Virus record (IMG/VR): IMGVR_UViG_3300010396_000056
Location: 1 to 47,071 of that record
Strand: one strand, 5' to 3'
From: a virus
DNA: 47,071 nucleotides
Shown here: one piece after another, positions 45,145 through 47,071 of the stretch
Layout: every line of letters starts with the position of its first letter
Numbering within the stretch: position 1 is the stretch's first letter
Program-made: the position numbers and the translations under genes
Notes under the pieces: generated by a model
What the model was told of the DNA's origin: nothing
The model's input: only the letters and a program-made list of their open reading frames with translations
Database searches by the model: none

Positions 45145-45465
45145 TCATCTTGCGAAGTATGCATCCCATTCGGCCTTCTCTCTCGGACACACGTTCGTCT
45201 TCAGGTACCAATATTGACGGGCGCTGACGGCGTTATGTTTGTGGGCGTCCATCAACTCCAAGTTGCTGGGCCGGTTGTCGGTCTTTACTCCGTTGACATG
45301 GTGGACGTGTTCATCTTTTCGGATCTTCCGCCGTAGCTTCGATTCCATGATGACTCTGTGGACACGCTTACCGCGATGCTTGCCACTGGAGAAACACCAA
45401 TACCCCTTGCTGTCGATGTGCTGGCCCAACTCTTCCGCGAACCGGCCCTTGGCATCTCTGGTCAT
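45145..45465 (-). CDS. HNH endonuclease (homing-type)
   Basis: A 106-residue HNH protein: GYWCFSSGKHRGKRVHRVIMES ... DEHVHHVNGVKTDNRPSNLELMDAHKHN. The H-H-N...N-L signature is typical of group I intron or free-standing homing HNH enzymes. ATGA overlap at 45462-45465 with the helicase gene upstream. May be a mobile nuclease or support DNA processing. Confidence 0.85.
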   Translation of the reverse strand: MTRDAKGRFAEELGQHIDSKGYWCFSSGKHRGKRVHRVIMESKLRRKIRKDEHVHHVNGVKTDNRPSNLELMDAHKHNAVSARQYWYLKTNVCPREKAEWDAYFAR

Positions 45466-46973
45466 GCTGTCACCGCCTCGGATGCTTTCTTCTCCGCCAG
45501 GTACGCTTTGCGCTTCTCTCGCACGAACTGCTTTACCTCAGGTGTGGGAGCCATGCCCCTGGTCGGCAACGTCTCCGGGATGAAGCCAAACTTCTCCTCG
45601 AAAGCGTGGCGCAACCAGCCATTCTTGTAGCCCGAAGTGTCGCGGATCATCTTCAACTGCCGCAACCAATCACTCTGCTCGCGAGTGAGCGGCGGTGTGG
45701 CTTTGATTTCTACCAGCCTTCCATCCTTCACGGTCACACCGGGGTAGAGTGGCATCTTCTCCGCACAGGTGGGGCAAGCACGCGCACCGGGCCGCACCAT
45801 AGTCTGGCACTTCTGGCACTTGCGAGGCTTCGCGGGTTTGTAATCCTCTTTGAACGCCTCGGCTCGCTCACCGGGCTTGCGAGTGTCCAGCGTGTCGTGA
45901 AAGATATCCGAGAACAGGCCGAGCTTGGCGTTGTTGCCCGCGTGGTCGAATCCGGTGTACGTTGCGGTGGGGTCGCCAGTCCGCATCCGGCCCCATTTCT
46001 GTACGTGGCGCATCTCTGACATCGTGGGTTGCAAGTCTAGGATGTTGTACACGACTTCATCCACACCACGTATCAGGCACCCTACCGAAGCGATGCCCGC
46101 AATCTCTCCGTAGGCCATCTGGTCGAAGATGCGGCGGCGCTCGTCCTGGGGAACCATCGCATCAATGTAGCCGAAGGGAATCCCGCAGTCGTGAAACGCT
46201 TCCATCTGGGCCTTGGCATGGTCGCGGTTGACGCAGAAAGCAAACGTTTTCTCCCGCGAGCTCCGTTCCTTCCACTCCGTCAGCACGTCGCCCACGATGG
46301 TTGAGTCCGTCATTGCCGCGGACGCGCTTGCTTCGGTGAACTCACCCTTTTCTACTGACAGCGCCTCGCGGTCGATATCGTGTGGTGGGCCATAGATGGT
46401 GAAGGGACGAGCATAGCCGTCTGCGATGGCGTCCTGAATCGTTCCGCCGATGATGAGCTTCGACCAGCGCAGTCCCATCCCTCTTGCCCACGGTGTAGCT
46501 GATAGACCGATGACCACGACATCTTTCCATGCGCCTTCGAGTAAGGCATTGAGGCCGTCGAACTGCTCGTGGAACTCATCTATCAGAACCAAGTCCACAT
46601 CGATCGGCGCACGGCGCAAGAGGGTCTGCACGCTGGCAATCTGTACCGTGGCGTTGCGATCTGTGCGGGCGTGTTGGGCCTGCATCACTCCGATGTCATG
46701 GATTCCTTCAGCCTCGAACGCTGCGAGGGTCTGGTCAACCAGGCTGATAGCTGGACAGGTAAACAGTGGCCGCTTACCGCGCTTCAGAGCCGCCGCGATT
46801 ACGTGAGCAGCCCACAGGGTCTTGCCCCATCCGGTGTGCGCCTGTAGGCCGAAGTGCTTGTGACCCTCAGCTATCGCAGCGCGGGCATCGGCATACGCCT
46901 TTAGCTGCCTTGGACGCAGCGGGCGGATGACCTCGATCTGGGATACTTCGCGCTCGAATAGGGTGGGCTGCAT
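45462..46973 (-). CDS. DEAD/DEAH-type superfamily 2 helicase
   Basis: A 503-residue helicase. Motif I is AHTGWGKT (45-52), motif II DEFH (132-135), motif III SATP (158-161), and the motif VI-type QKWGRMRTG is near residue 340. A C-terminal zinc ribbon (CQKCQTMVRPGARACPTC) follows, then a helical tail. Start at 46973 overlaps the KTSC-like gene's TAA as TAATG, linking it across the circle junction. Likely unwinds DNA during phage replication or recombination. Similar SF2 helicases are common in phage early regions. Confidence 0.9.
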   Translation of the reverse strand: MQPTLFEREVSQIEVIRPLRPRQLKAYADARAAIAEGHKHFGLQAHTGWGKTLWAAHVIAAALKRGKRPLFTCPAISLVDQTLAAFEAEGIHDIGVMQAQHARTDRNATVQIASVQTLLRRAPIDVDLVLIDEFHEQFDGLNALLEGAWKDVVVIGLSATPWARGMGLRWSKLIIGGTIQDAIADGYARPFTIYGPPHDIDREALSVEKGEFTEASASAAMTDSTIVGDVLTEWKERSSREKTFAFCVNRDHAKAQMEAFHDCGIPFGYIDAMVPQDERRRIFDQMAYGEIAGIASVGCLIRGVDEVVYNILDLQPTMSEMRHVQKWGRMRTGDPTATYTGFDHAGNNAKLGLFSDIFHDTLDTRKPGERAEAFKEDYKPAKPRKCQKCQTMVRPGARACPTCAEKMPLYPGVTVKDGRLVEIKATPPLTREQSDWLRQLKMIRDTSGYKNGWLRHAFEEKFGFIPETLPTRGMAPTPEVKQFVREKRKAYLAEKKASEAVTA

Positions 46974-47071
46974 TACTTCACTTTCAGGCTTTGCCAGCTG
47001 TGCTTCTTCTTCAGTTGTCCAAGTAGGGAATCGGGATACGGCACCTTCAGCAGTTTGTCGCGCTCGCACTC
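46949..47071. repeat. Right copy of 123-bp terminal direct repeat
   Basis: Identical to 1-123. It holds the start of the helicase gene and the 3' end of the KTSC-like gene (both already listed at their primary coordinates). Joining the window at this repeat gives a 46,948-bp circle. Confidence 0.95.

Noticed and set aside
44979-45164. Minus-strand 61-codon open frame over the DUF559 leader
   Set aside because: It overlaps the start of the DUF559-like gene and the end of the HNH gene, lacks an SD and has no domain.
1-47071. CRISPR array, integrase, transposase or canonical tRNA genes
   Set aside because: No regularly spaced repeats, no integrase or transposase motifs and no complete tRNA cloverleaf were found; the tRNA-like segment at 6842-6906 fails tRNA rules.

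Overview
The window is one complete small phage genome given as an opened circle. The first 123 bases are repeated exactly as the last 123 (46949-47071), so the unique length is 46,948 bp, and the short repeat is best read as an assembly overlap of a circular or circularly permuted molecule. The gene set indicates a short-tailed (podovirus-like) lytic phage: large terminase, head-to-tail connector portal, scaffold, major capsid protein, tail tubular proteins A and B, large internal virion proteins, a T7-type fibre N-terminus and two beta-helix-like spike proteins. I see no integrase, no DNA polymerase, no RNA polymerase, no canonical tRNA and no recognisable endolysin. The host cannot be read directly. 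Sec and lipoprotein signals imply a Gram-negative cell envelope, and the style of the spike and lipoprotein genes reminds me of Acidobacteriota phages, but that is a weak inference.

There are two transcription units. A leftward (minus) early unit starts at about 6.0 kb, runs down to position 1 and continues across the junction from 46.9 to 41.0 kb. It carries an SD-less HTH regulator, a clamp-loader-like AAA+ ATPase, a ParB-fold protein, a Sak4-like recombinase, Gp157, a DEAD/DEAH-type helicase, a CHC2 zinc-finger protein, NinB, four small nucleases and many tiny zinc-binding or membrane proteins. Nearly all of these genes are coupled by 1-4 nt overlaps. Where they are not coupled, the Shine-Dalgarno (SD) sequence usually sits in the loop of a small hairpin. 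A rightward (plus) unit starts at about 6.1 kb with DNA-binding and zinc-ribbon proteins. After a DpdA-like (7-deazaguanine DNA modification) gene come packaging, head, tail and lysis-type genes up to 40.9 kb. The two units converge on a terminator at 40945-40978. A two-gene minus-strand cassette (8383-8887) interrupts the rightward unit.

The main points of interest are as follows. (1) Four DNA-binding regulators start 5-7 nt after a -10 box and have no SD, a leaderless design. (2) SD-in-loop hairpins recur with covarying stems in the early unit. (3) Two consecutive spike-like proteins carry textbook Sec signal peptides. (4) A DpdA homologue occurs without precursor-synthesis genes. (5) A glycosyltransferase-like and a methyltransferase gene lie inside the head cluster, and an ATP-grasp-like gene lies inside the tail cluster. 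(6) A clamp-loader-like ATPase is present with no phage polymerase or clamp. Several genes of 19-58 codons, found through overlaps and SDs, are listed as well.
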